NCBI GenBank assembly: GCA_030015575.1
Contig: JASDDO010000001.1
Span: 136,667,988 to 136,731,987 of the forward strand
Reading direction: 5' to 3'
DNA from: Agapanthus africanus
Lineage: Eukaryota > Streptophyta > Magnoliopsida > Asparagales > Amaryllidaceae
Length of the DNA: 64,000 bases
Shown: positions 1 through 11,752 of the stretch, piece after piece
How positions within the stretch are numbered: the first letter of the stretch is position 1
Layout: each line of letters starts with the position of its first letter
Notes under the pieces: generated by a model
The model's database searches: none
What the model saw: the letters and a program-made list of their open reading frames with translations, nothing else
Told to the model about the DNA's origin: nothing
Made by a program: the position numbers and the translations under genes

Positions 1-1780
1 TATGCGCCTAGTTAACGCGTCCGTTTTAAATCCGTCATAGCGGGAGGCTAGGGGTTTGCTCCTTCGTCCGCGTACGACTGGAGATGGCATGACCTTTGCC
101 GATAAGGTTTTAACCATCGGCAAAGAATCCGAAAAAACGGTGCAACCTCTGCGCGATACTTTTAAAGATGGGGCCTCTACCTTGAAAGCTTGGGAGATTC
201 TTCATTTATATTCAATCAGGCCAGGATTTCTCGTGTTTAGGCAGAATGATTCAGCATTGTTCTTGAGGTACAACCCGCACCGTTTCGCTCAGCAATCAAG
301 CTATAATCAGGGTGTCCTGCTCGAGGCCTTCCTAGCTGAGCCAGTTGCCACAGAAGAAGGTATTCGCAACGCATTACACCATTTTATGCGGTTGAACACC
401 GGCTCCAATTTCTTTATCAGTGAGCCAAGTTGCGTTCCGTGAATCTTGAATGCATATGTGGCGTGGTATCAACATTCGATGGGCGTCGTTATTAGGGAAG
501 AAAAGCGATTATTGCTTGATCGCAAGGGCACCGCCCCCGCTGGTAATCCAGCCATTCCCTTGAAGCGACAGACCATCGTTCGTCCTCCCCTAAGAGAAGC
601 TGCTGCAGTGGTGGTCCCGCGCGTTATACCTGATATGCCCTACCCTGCACGCCTGTAGAAGAGGTAGCTGTGGCGTCTCCCGAGTCTGGCGTAGGTGTGG
701 AGATCGGGACTCGCCGCTCGAAGTTGCCCACCAAGCGCAAACTTGCGTTATCGGCTGCCGGAACTCGCTCACAGAAGAAGAAGAAATCGCTCTTCTCTAT
801 GGACGTTGTACTTGGTCAAGAGCCCCATGCTCCCTACAGCGAAGGCTTATCCGAGTACGGGACCAATGAGGGTCTATTTATGGCGCCGGATGATACCGAT
901 CTGGAGGCTGCTATCGCGGTTTCAGAGCAACTAGGTCGCGATGAAGCAGCACTAATCACCATCGCACAATCAGGTATACTTCAGTCATATCTTTCCGCGG
1001 CTCGTTTAATTATTATGCTTTGACTGACGCTTTATTCTTCAACAGGTATCTCTGCCGAAGAGGCTCTCGCGGCTTTCCTCAAGACTTTTGAAGAGGAAGA
1101 GAGGCTTCGCGTTTCTTTGGGCCTCGGTATATTTCGGCTCATTGTGCCTTCGTTGCCTTTTTCTTCATGGGTAGTCTGACCCTTCTTTTTCATCTTATTG
1201 CACGGACTACCTTGACTCAGGTTATCCCGAGTGCAGTGCCGATCCCGCATGGTGGCGCGGTGACGCTTCCAGGGCCGGCTGCTGAAGTCCCAGCTTCCCC
1301 ATTATTGCCGAAAGAGGCTTCGCTTAACCAACCGATGATGGATGTCGTAACGGCTCCAGAGGTAGCTCCTGGCTCAGACGATGACGTCATTTTGACGGAG
1401 GTCTTAAGGAGGTCTTTTCTCACTGCCAAGGCTGATAAGAAGCGCAGAAAATGTGCAACGAAGGAAGGTGATATCAGCTTGGCTGTGGGTACAGGTTTAA
1501 GCGCTATTCCATCCGTCACTATTTCTTCCGAAGATGCTCTGTAACAACCCCAAATTTCCAATACAAGTGTTTACAAAAAAATTTCAAAAATCCATAAAGG
1601 GGTATTTTATCCTGAGCACAAGTTATAAGTAATTATTTTGCTTTTTAATTATAAGTTAAAAGAATGTAACAATTCCATTTTTAATGTACAAAAATTTGCT
1701 TTAAAATTAATGTATACTTAGGGTATTTACATTTACTGTTATTATTTTAAGTAATTAATTAGCTTCATAATTACAAGAAG

Positions 1781-1850
1781 GAGCTTGTAGCTCATTGGTA
1801 ATACCTTGCACTGCTGAACCAAGCCACCAGATTTTAAATCCTATACCCCA
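1781..1850 (+). other. tRNA-like / Pol III promoter-like segment inside the solo LTR
   Basis: An A-box-like tagctcattggt (1788-1799) and a degenerate B-box-like agattttaaatcc (1829-1841) sit about 41 nt apart, the spacing of a tRNA gene, with a cttg...caag stem between them. The acceptor stem is not convincing and there is no 3' poly-A or target duplication. It could be a SINE head captured by the LTR, or chance. Confidence 0.35.
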
Positions 1851-2238
1851 CATTATTTTTAATATTGTTTTTATTTTGAACCTTTAGAATACCAAGAGTT
1901 TACACGTGCATATCTCACAAAAACCCCACTACACCCAAAAATGTAACATTTCCAGGGGTTAGATGAACCGTCGGGGCGATCCCGACCGCCTGACTCGGCC
2001 GACTCAGTCCTCCGACCGAGTCACGGCCGAGTCACGGCCGAGTCGGCCGATTCCGGCGACGACCCCAACATGAAAGTTGTGTCTTTTCATATTCCCTATT
2101 CACCAGCAAAATTTCAGCCTCAGAACATTTCCAGAGCTCTTTTAAAACCCCAATTACTCCACTTTTAATACATTTTTAATACATTTTATCACATTTTTCA
2201 TTTTAACATTTCATCTACCCTAACCTTAGCCTAACCCT

Positions 2239-2246
2239 ATAAATAA
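2239..2246 (+). promoter_or_regulatory. TATA box of the solo LTR
   Basis: The sequence tataaata is followed after about 30 bp by a C-rich, T-poor stretch (ccctctcacccc), the usual arrangement of plant LTR core promoters. It marks the likely U3/R boundary near 2270 for this solo LTR. Confidence 0.5.
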
Positions 2247-5200
2247 CAACCCTACACACTACCCTCTCACCCCAAAATTCTGAGCCCACTCTCTCAAAAT
2301 TCCAAGAAAACTTATGTACTTTGAAAACAAGTTCGAGGCGAAGCTCCGGCGAAATCTACGGAAAACTTTCGGCGATCGTTTTAGGAACTACCGGCGACGA
2401 CGTAACACATCGGCGATTCCTCTACTTCCCTCTCACTCTCTTGTGTGATCTAAAACCCTTAAGTCCCAATTTCTACCTATCTCTTCTATCTAAAAATACG
2501 GATTTACAAAACCCGACGGAATCGGAACAAATCCGATTTCCGAATCGGTTTCCTATAAAATTCCACTTCTCACTAATACAATCATACTTAAACTTTCTCA
2601 TGTTGACTATTAAACACTAATCAACCAAATTGATTAAGTTTCATCACATGAAATGATGGCTATTTCAATTTATCGTATTTTTCACTTAAATACCACATTG
2701 TTTCAATTCTACATTTAACTCCATTAAACTTGCTATACCTTTAAAGTAGAGCACGAGGTAACGACCTACCTCCTCACACACTCATATACAACCTAACACG
2801 ATACCCTCAAGAACTCAGAATACGGGAAAACGAACATTTTCATTTAAATACCCTTTACTTAATAAAACCATTTCTAAAAGATTTAGTATTGATACATTTT
2901 TAAATAAATACCTATTATTATGAAAATAGGATAAGATTGTGGACATCAGTCGTTTATCTAAACCTGACTTTGTGGTGTCTAGGCTAGGCAAGTGAGAAAG
3001 GTAACTTTAAAAGGCTCGTCTCATGGTGATTTGTGAGCGGATCCCTCCTTTCTTCACTTGTACTTACCTGGCCATAATTGGCGGTGAAGAGGCGATTTGA
3101 GATATCTCACATCTTGTCGCTTTGGACCAGTTAGGAATAGTCTAGTTGACTTAGGAGAGCCTAGAGCATAGAATACGGAAAATTGACATCTTTACAAATA
3201 AATACCATTTACTTAATAAAACCGTTTTCTAAAAGATTTAGTATTCATACAAATCTTTGCAAAGCGCCGCTACAACCCATTTTGGGGAACCCGTTCGGGA
3301 TGGTGCGGATTATCGCACATCCTCGGGCTTAGTAGTGCGAGATTCAGACCTCCGCAAGGAACATTCAGTCTCGAAAGATTTAAAATACGACATCTTGAGA
3401 AAATGAGATTTTTAGAATATAAAATATATATTAAAATTATTTTTGTATAAATATATGAATATTTATCATTAAAATACCTGTTTTGTTATGATATAAATAT
3501 TCCACCTTTTTCTAAAAATCACAAGAATCAATTTTATACTAAAATACCACGAATTCCACATAAATCAATATTACAAATAAATACCTTTATTTCTGAATTT
3601 AGGATATTTTCATTAGAAATATCACAATATAAAATCCACATTCATTACAACCCTAAAGACGAATAATAAATGCTTGGGGTATATTTTGAAAAAGTATATA
3701 AAAGTATTTTTACATAAAACCCCCTCAAGTTCTATAAATTACCCTAAGGACCCTAGTAAATATAGGTTTAAGCGGAACCAATCTCTTGAGCCTCAGGGAG
3801 CCAGAGAAGTGGGTGCTTGCCTATCTAAGGTAGACAAATTAATAAAAACAATCAGGACTTCAAGTTACTTTGCTGATTGTCTGACTCAGTTTGAGTCTCA
3901 GTATAATCTGACTTGAATATGATTCAAGTACAATCTACAATCTACAATATTCAATATTACAATTCAACCTGAATCCATGAATCCAATTATCAATCTATAC
4001 TCCTTGACTGAACCGAACCATGGATATACATTCCATTTACATGGTTCTCCAGTTATTCCATTTACATGATACTACATCTGTTTACTGATATCATGGTTTC
4101 GGTCAGTCAATCAATTATACAATCAATACAATTTACAAGACAAATAATACAATCAAAACCCTACTGGGTTTAAGGGGTAGATTGGTACGGAAGGTGTTAA
4201 AAGTGGCACGAGACGGTAAGATTAAGACACATAACCTGTATTCCGTTGCTGTTGTACCGTGGCTCAACGGTTCCTTAAGTTCCTGATACCTTAGTCTCCG
4301 GGGCAAGTGAGACTCCTCTCGTATACACTGGCATCCTTCTGTACCAAGCTACAAACAACAGCGTTAACACTAAATACAACAATATAACAATATAATACAA
4401 CTGTAAAAGCTACTCTCTCTCTCTCTTACTCTTTGTCCATTCTATTTCTCCTCTTATCTTTGGGACTTACCGAGCGATCTGTTCGCTGACGACATTCTAT
4501 TTCTTTCTTCTTTGAATGTCGTCAGGTGATTTGGAACCGTCAGAGATCGAGCCAACTGCAGAAGACTTGGATCAGTATAACGAAGACTCTGAGCTCTAGA
4601 CATTGTACATTTTCTTTTCAGTACCTTTAATTTCCTGTCATGCCATTATTTAGGCATTGCTTTTTATTTCAGTTGGATTTCCTTTTCATGCATTGCACAA
4701 AAGAATGTTAATAAATAAAGTTGCTGTTTTTATTATACCTTGTCTCTTGTGTATATTTTCTTTTATATTGCTTAGCTACGCTTAGCGTATTTGTTTCTGA
4801 GTAAATACGTAGCGGACCAGTCGTGTCCCCTTCGCCGTATACCGGGAAGCGGGGTGTGACATGCTCCAGCTGCCCTGTCTACCGTTCATAGACAAATGGT
4901 GCGCGCGGCTCGGGAGGCAATTGAAAAGCCGCCCCAAGGTAACATAATACTAGGTCTTTTTATTAGAATTTGATTTTCAAATTCTCATATATCATATTCT
5001 GCAGGGCCAAGTCCTGGCGATGAGGCGGTAGGTGAGATGACGGCAACCACCGAGCCTGAAGCGGCTACTCTCTCTTGGGAGTCCGGGACTGTGCAAACCG
5101 CCGCTCTTTCCCTCTGCGGTTCCCCGCCATCGCCTGGTATTGCGAGTGTCATGATGACTCTTGTAGAATCAGGGGACGAAGCCACTGGCGCCGAAACCGT

Positions 5201-6671
5201 TCCCCCGAGTGAGATTGAAGAAGTCGCGACGCCCGGTGATGCTTCCGTCGCAGTTTTGGCTGATGACCCGTCTGGTAGGTCTCGGGTCGCTGTGTACTTT
5301 TCATTTCGCAATCCATTTGGTTCCCTTCCGATGAAATTTTGTTCATTTCGAATGTAGGTGTGATGAGCGCTGAGGTTGTGCCACCCGAAGAAGCGTCACC
5401 AGTTGCTGCTCTGACGGTCGCTGTCCCTTCGCCTCCTCTTATATTCTCTCAAATGCTGGAAGGTATGGGTTTGCGAATAATTTAAATCGAGGATAGTATC
5501 TTCCATGTGCTGACCATGTATTGTCGTAACCTTGCAGGAGTTCTCTTCGATCATCTGTATCAGGTGCTGAATACGCATTTCTCCTTCCAGTCGGAAGTCA
5601 CTTTACCCGCTGGTGTCGGTGAGTATAGTTTTTTTTTTAACCGACATCCTTTCCCTTTTTTTTACGGACGACCGTGTCGTTGTTAATTTGAATTGATTGC
5701 AGCACTACAAATTGAAGGAGGGGACAGGAGAATCGTCGCGCCACCAGTACTCCCAACTCTGCCACCTGTCGTAGCCGGTATAGTAGCCTTCATCGCTCTT
5801 GCATCTTCTTTATCTCTTGAGCTGATATCTGACTACGATTTATTTTGCAGCAATCGCACCGACTCCATCTCCCTTCGATTCTCAGATTCCCATGCCGGTA
5901 GAGCCTTTTGCTAAATGCCCATCTTCCAAGGGTGCTGCGAATAACCTGCGGATGTTAAGCGAGTTCGTCGAGGACCTTGACGCCGAGGCCTTTGCATCTG
6001 CTATGGATTTTGCTGCTGAAGTTAATCTCATGTTGGCAATACTTGTGAACTTCCACAGCGAGGGCGTCGTCGAGTCTTGGGTTAACTACTGTAGGAAGAT
6101 CGAGGCTTGTCTGCATAAGATTGAGCTTAGGCGTCCCGCTCCGGAAATGTTGGCTTTGAACTCCCAACGGGCTGCATGGGTTGAGCAGAGCGTTCCCTTC
6201 CTCCGCCATTTTGAACAAGAAGCGACCTTAAGGCGGAAGGAACGTGAGGAGGCTTCAGGTGAATCCGCCTGGCTGCGCGCCCAGGTTGAAGCAAACGCTG
6301 CACAACCGAGAGCCGTCTTTGACATTTTGCAACGATGTATTTCGGATGGGCTAGCGGCAAGGCAGAAGCTCGACTTCCTAGAGCGGGTTACGCAGAATCG
6401 CGAAGTTTCTCAACAGGAGATCGATGAGAAACTTTCGTCTTGCTTGCAGCAACGGGCTTGAGCCGAAGCGGAGCTGGCCGCAGCGGCCGACCATGAAAAG
6501 GAGTTGAGAGGAGTGCGCGAACAACTGGCTGATTTATTGAAAACGCCTCCTTCTCAGTAGCTGCCTTTGTATCGATTGTACATTTGTAACTTATGAATAA
6601 CATGTATTCATTTCATTTTTTTTATTCCATTCATTTTCATATGATGTAACCTGTATTCAATTGAATTTATG

Positions 6672-6677
6672 AATAAA
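6672..6677 (+). terminator. Polyadenylation signal of the antisense gene
   Basis: AATAAA lies about 110 bp after the terminal TAG of the antisense gene, after a T-rich stretch with repeated tgaataa and tgtattca motifs, as in plant 3' ends. Confidence 0.4.
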
Positions 6678-6845
6678 GGACACATTTCTTTTCTATCTTG
6701 TGTTATCGCCTTCTTTTCTTTGCTTTGTTGTCATGTGATTTTAGCAAATTTGGCCTGTAGATAGTAGATAACAGTCCATTTTAGCCTCTTTATAGGGTAG
6801 AGATGGCTTGGGAAGAAGGTTCGGGTCTGCTGCCTAAGACTTTTC

Positions 6846-7023
6846 AACTTTATGAGCCATGAGGGTCTCATAAATACTTTTCTTCCTACGAGTCGAGAGG
6901 ATCTCGTAGGTGTATTTTCTCCTTAGGAATCGTGAGGATTCCTAAGTGTGCTTTCTCTTGAGAGTCGTAAGGATCTTGCAAGAGAATTTTCTCCCTTACA
7001 AGTCGAGAGGACTCGTAAGTGGT
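6846..7023 (-). repeat. Hairpin repeat array 1 in GypA 3' region
   Basis: Five units of about 36-40 bp. Each has two complementary arms around a similar loop (tcgtgaggat type): 6850-6873, 6885-6910, 6922-6946, about 6956-6984 and 6995-7019. The arms differ between units (ttatgag/ctcataa, cctacgag/ctcgtagg, cttaggaat/attcctaag) yet remain complementary; units 4 and 5 have one or two mismatches. It is part of the GypA 3' untranslated region. Confidence 0.8.
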
Positions 7024-7078
7024 TGATGAGTTGACTTGTTCCCGAGTCGAAGTGTTGCTTCGACGGGGAGATTGAGGG

Positions 7079-7247
7079 TTGACTTTCTCCGTTTTCTACG
7101 GTGTCGGGATCGACTTTCTCCATTTTCTACGGTGTCGGGGATCGAATTTCTACGTTTTCTTTGGTGTCGGGGATTGACTTTCTCCATTTTCTACGGTGTC
7201 GGGGATCGACTTTTTCCTTTTTCTACGGTGTCGGGGATCGACTTTCG
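7079..7247. repeat. Tandem repeat, about 37 bp, five copies
   Basis: Five near-identical units contain gactttctccattttctacg followed by gtgtcggggatc. Small differences between copies and an open frame on either strand produce spurious reading frames here. It lies within the GypA 3' region. Confidence 0.85.
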
Positions 7248-7559
7248 GTTGTCTGTGAACCGCAAAGTCTTGGAACTAGGGACTTTGCCGTGGCTCCGAT
7301 TGGTGGTGTCGCGTCCGTATCCTGCTGGAATGAGGGGAAACGTCGTTGATGATCTCTAGGCTGTAGATGTCGCCGTCGAGATTTGACTCTCCGTTTAAAA
7401 GAGCCTGGTGGGGAAATGTGGTTCCCTTTTTGTTTATGCCCATGGATTGTATACAGGGGTCGGTATGGACTCGCATGTAGGGAAAAAGTTTCATTTCATA
7501 TATATATATTTTTGTTTTCTTTCCGCGATGCTCTATCATTTCAGCTTTTTGTATCGCGA

Positions 7560-7745
7560 AAGTCGCGATTGCCCAATCATTTCGGCTATTTTTCGCGGTG
7601 CCCAATCATTTCGGCTGTTTTTCCTTTTTACTCGTTGCTTTTTATTGCGAGTTGCCCAATCATTTCGGCTATTTTTGTATGCACATATTTTACTTGCTGA
7701 TTTTGTTGCAAGTTGTTCCATCATTTCGGTTGTTTCATATGCATT
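7560..7745. repeat. Short tandem repeat built on caatcatttcggct
   Basis: The core caatcatttcggct (or ccatcatttcggtt) recurs about every 35-60 bp at 7573, 7601, 7659 and 7719, alternating with tttttcgcgg- or tgcgag-type spacers. No gene is seen. Confidence 0.75.
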
Positions 7746-7914
7746 TTTGGCTCGCTGATTTTTATCACGAGTTTAGATTTGGAATTTGATACCAATTTAA
7801 GCATCATCATCGCTACCACTGGGACATTGCCAGGAGCGAATCATCATTTGCCTTTATCGATTCGAACAAAGGTGGCTTAGTAAACAGGGTTAGGATTCTG
7901 TCGACTAAGACTTT

Positions 7915-8098
7915 TGACTTCATGATCCGTAAGGGTCTCATAAAGGTGTTTCTCCCTACGAGTCATGAGGATCTCATAGGTGTATATTCTCCTTAGAAGC
8001 CATGAGGACTTCTAAGTGGTGTTATCTCTTATAAGTCATAAGGATCTCATAAGAGCATTTTCTCCTTATAAGTCGAAAGGACTTACAAGTGCCTGTTC
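7915..8098 (-). repeat. Hairpin repeat array 2 in GypA 3' region
   Basis: Same unit design as array 1: about five units, including a perfect cttagaag/cttctaag pair and others with one mismatch. The preceding sequence (taagacttttgacttcatgat) matches the start of arrays 1 and 3, so the whole block was duplicated. Between arrays 1 and 2 the phrase cccatggattgtatac also recurs (7439 and 8159). Confidence 0.75.
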
Positions 8099-8261
8099 AC
8101 CAAACAGAAGGATTTCATGCTATTGGCGGAACTTGGTGCGGGGGACGTTTATTTGTGCCCATGGATTGTCTACATGGTTCAATATTGAACTACTTATAGG
8201 CATTATTAGGGTGTATGACGGCTTAACAACAGGTTCAGATCCCTGTAGCTTAAGGCTTTTG

Positions 8262-8440
8262 AATCCTATGAGCCGTGAGGGTCTCATAGAGGAATTCTCC
8301 TTACGAGTCGTGAGGATCTCGTAAGTGTTTTTTCCCTTAGGAATCGTGGGGATCCCTAAGTGTGTTTCTCCCTTATGAGTCGTAAGGATCTCACGCATGT
8401 ATTTTCTCCTTACAAGGTCGAGAGGACCTTGCAAGTGTCT
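8262..8440 (-). repeat. Hairpin repeat array 3 in GypA 3' region
   Basis: About five units with perfect pairs ctatgag/ctcatag (8266-8289) and cttacgag/ctcgtaag (8300-8325) and two with one mismatch. The remainder to 8635 contains two copies of ccctttcgggttttcat (8456 and 8510) and a T-rich run, with no gene. Confidence 0.75.
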
Positions 8441-8635
8441 TTTAACGAGATTGCGCCCTTTCGGGTTTTCATAAACTCGCCGGTAGCCCTGCTGTTTTTG
8501 CTCACGGAGCCCTTTCGGGTTTTCATCCGTGCCCATCTCGCTTATGGACATACCGTTTTTTAATTATTTTTTTATTATTCTTTTTTGCGTTAGCCCTAGG
8601 ATGCTGCGGTTTGTAGTAGCTTACAGACGTTTCGG

Positions 8636-11600
8636 TCAGGCGTAGTATTTTTTCAAGAACCAACCGTTTATTGGCCTGAAGGGTCTTTCGCCATGCATAT
8701 TCATGAGCAAGTAAGCCCCACCTTCGTAGAACTTGTCTATGATATACGGGCCCTCATAGTTTGGCTCGAATTTCCCCCGTTTGGCACGATTAGGGATCAT
8801 AGGTCTTTTTACGACTAGCACGAGTTCGCCTTGGCGGAATGTTCTCGGCCTAGTCAATCTTTCGTACGAGCGTGTCATCCTTGCTTTGTAAGCCTCCAGG
8901 TTTTGCTGCGCTATGAGCCGAGTTTTGTCAAGGGTGTCGAGCTCCTCTAGCCGAAGATGAGCATTCTCTTCATCTGTTAGCTCGTAATGAACCGCCACTC
9001 GTAGAGAGGGCAGCTCTATCTCCAAGGGGAGTACCGCTTCTGCGCCGAATACTAATGCATACGGCGTTGTATTTGTGGCCGTTTTGAACGTAGTTCGATA
9101 CGCCCAGAGAGCTTCATGCAATCTCTCATGCCAGTCCTTTTTATTTTTGGACACCGTCTTCTTTATGATCTTCGTCAAGGTCTTGTTGAAAGCCTCAGCC
9201 AGACCATTAGCTCGGGGATTATAGACCGAAGAGTATCTCCAGTCTATATTATGCTGCTGTGCGAAGCGGCTGATCTTGTGGGTTCTGTAGGCTGGCCCGT
9301 TATCGGAGATAATCCGTCGCGGAGTGCCGAACCAATAGATAACGTGTGTCTTGAAGAAATGGAGAATATTCTTCGTTTTCACTTCTCTTAGCGGAATGGC
9401 TTCTGCCCACTTAAAGAAGTAATCGGTTGTCGCCAATATGAACCGATGTCCTCTGGATGATACAGGTTCGATGGGCCCGATTATGTCAATTCCCCATATT
9501 TCGAACGGCCAGCTAGCTACCGTTGGGTGTAGCGGATTAGGATGCTGGTGGATGAAGTCCCCGTGAATTTGGAATGAGTGGCACTGCTTCGCGTATTCGA
9601 GACAGTCTTGGATCATCATGGGCCAATAGTAGCCCATCCTTTTGATCTTCAGCTTCATCTTTGGTCCGGCTTGATGAGAACCGCAGAGTCCATCGTGAGT
9701 TTCTTGGACGACTCTCTTTGCTTCTTCCGGCCCCAGGCATCTGAGCCATAGAGAGTCGAACGATCTCTTATACAGAGTATCATTGACGAAGGTGAAAGAC
9801 AGAGCTCGTTTCATGAGCTGATGTCTTGAGGATATATCTTTAGGTGTTCGACGGGATTTGAAGTAGTCTATAAAGACTTCCCTCCAATTCTTAGCCTTTC
9901 CCTGATCTTTTATTTGTAAGGCCTTTTGCTTGGTCACTTCCTTTTTTTCAGACGACTCCGGAGATATTTCCACTAGTGCAAGAACCCGACGGCTTTGTAC
10001 CACGATCCTTACGTCATCGAGGTTTTCGTCAGCCAGTTCTTTAGCGAGTTTGGCTAACGCATCCACTTTGCTATTTTCCGTACGTGGTATGCTTTCCAGA
10101 TCATAGGAAGGAATTTGAGTCAGCAATTGTTGTACTCCCTCGCCGTACTTCATCAACTCTGGTTTGCACGTTTGATAGTCGTCGTTTACTTGACTAACGA
10201 CCAGCTGGGAGTCTCCGTATATGAGAAGGTTTTCGATTCCCATGTCGACGGCGATCTCTAGACCCGCTATCAAAGTTTCATATTCGGCTTCATTTTTTGT
10301 CCTCGGCTCTGTTAGGGAAAAGGCAATACGCATTATCCCTCCTTGTGGAGTCACGAAGATGAGGCCTACCCCAGATTTGATTATAGGGAAGCTGTGCTTT
10401 TGCTTCTTCATGGAAGATGCCCCATCGAAGTAGAGTTCCCATCGGGTGTCATTCTCTTTTCTTCTCTCGTCGATCGTGTCAAATGCGTGCTCGTCTTGCA
10501 GTTCGCAATTTAGAGGTGAATCGGCAGGTATTGGGTGTTCAGCGAGGAAGTCGGTGATGGCCTGGCCTTTCACTGCCTTGAGGGGTCGGTATACTATCGA
10601 GAACTCCATCAAGAGGAGGGCCCATTTAGCGAGTCGTCCCGTTAGTATGGCTCTTGACATCAAATACTTGAGATGATCTACTTTTGATATGAGGCGGACC
10701 TCATGCACCAAAGCATAATGACGGAGCTTCGTTATCACGAAGATTAACGCCAGGCAGTATTTTTCAATGGGGGAGTAGTTGTTTTCTGCCCCTAGGAGAA
10801 CTCGACTCAAATAGTAAAGGGCTCTCTCCTTCCCTTGGCCATTCTCCTGTGCCCATAGCGCGCCTAAAGAACCTTCAAGGGCTGTTGTGTACAGGATGAG
10901 AGGCTTTCCCTTGACCGGAGCGGTCAGCACCGGCAGATTCTGCAGGTATTGCTTGATTTCGTCGAGTGCACTCTGGCATTTACGATCCCAGACGAACGGG
11001 TTCCCCTTCTTCATTAGGTGGCTGTAAGGGCGGGATTTGCCGGAGAGATTTGCTATGAACCGCCGGATATACGCAAACTTCCCTTGGAGATATCGCAGTT
11101 GCTTGAGAGTTCTTGGTGGAGGCATTTCCATGATTGCCTTGGTCTTTGATGGGTCTATTTCGATGCCCAGGTGCCGTACAACGAATCCCAGGAACTTGCC
11201 TGGGGAAACTCCTAACGCGCATTTGAGAGGGTTCATCTTCAGATTGTATTTCTGAAGACGTTGGAACACTATCTTCAGATGTTCCCAATACTCCTCGTGC
11301 GATTTGCTTTTTACCACGAGGTCGTCGATATAGCATTCGACGATTTCGTGTATAAGGTCATCAAAGATCTTCGTCATGGCCCTCTAATAGGTGGCGCCGG
11401 CGTTCTTCAGACCGAAAGGCATCACTTTGTAGCAGAATATGCCTAAAGGAGTCCGGAAAGCGGTATGCTTCTGGTCCTCGGGATGCATCTTTATTTGATT
11501 GTACCCTGATAAGCCGTCCATGAAGGAGAAGACTTTGTGAGTGGACGTGTTGTCTATCATCAATTCGGTAACTGGTACAGGAAAATCGTCTTTCGGACAG

Positions 11601-11752
11601 GCTTTGTTAAGGTCCCGAAAGTCCACGCAGATGCGCATCGTCCCATTTTTCTTCATTACCGGGATAATGTTGGCAATCCAGTTGGGGTAGTGCACTTCTT
11701 GGATGATGCCGGAATCTATTAGCTTATTGACCTCGGCGCTGATGCTCATTTC
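8636..11752 (-). pseudogene. pol: GypA pol: RT (C-terminal part), RNase H and integrase
   Basis: Seen on the minus strand: the rest of RT with the active-site YIDD (11337 region), then RNase H (DGASS, AEYETL, YGDSQL and VDALAKL around the four acidic residues), then a zinc-binding region, the integrase core (WGIDIIGP, SDNGPAY, GLAEAFNKTL supply D, D and E), and a C-terminal tail ending KKYYA and TGA at 8636. No chromodomain follows. Damage: TAG at 11381-11383 within ATY-RAM, where the family has Gln (CAG to TAG). In the integrase zinc finger the last ligand is lost (CHSF instead of CHxC). Upstream, RT is cut at 11753 by a Copia solo LTR. The enzyme copies element RNA into DNA and inserts it; this copy is not functional as it stands. 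Confidence 0.9.

Larger units (their letters stand above)
1540..4861 (+). mobile_element. Solo LTR, Gypsy-type, 3.3 kb
   Basis: It starts TGTAACAACCCC and ends GGGGTGTGACA, and is flanked by the 5-bp direct repeat tgctc at 1535-1539 and 4862-4866. Removing it restores an open reading frame in the surrounding antisense gene, which confirms both ends. No PBS, PPT or coding region lies inside, so it is a single LTR left after LTR-LTR recombination. A short internal repeat (around 2862 and 3206, both reading acttaataaaacc) and an AATAAATAAA near 4710 are consistent with a long Tekay/Del-like LTR. The family assignment is inference. Confidence 0.88.
1..6560 (+). pseudogene. Antisense plant-mobile-domain-like gene with introns, carried by GypA
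   Basis: Seen: open stretches at 41-658, 656-973, 1046-1126, 1221-1539, 4867-4938, 5005-5274, 5358-5462, 5538-5618, 5703-5777 and 5851-6560, separated by short gaps of 66-94 bp that begin GT and end AG. From 4939 onward every join keeps frame and every intron is phase 1 with G before GT. The N-terminal part (about 140-500) resembles the plant mobile domain (PMD) found in MAIN/MAIL1 and in transposons. The middle is Pro/Ala/Val/Glu-rich and low in complexity. The C-terminal exon (5851-6560) is charged and helical, probably coiled coil. Damage: TGA at 440-442 (probably from CGA), a frame change near 650, one out-of-phase join at 1127-1220, a 3.3 kb solo LTR in an exon, and TGA at 6459-6461 before the natural-looking TAG at 6558. 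The gene starts left of the window. Known: Tat elements carry extra antisense ORFs. Function unknown. Confidence 0.7.
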
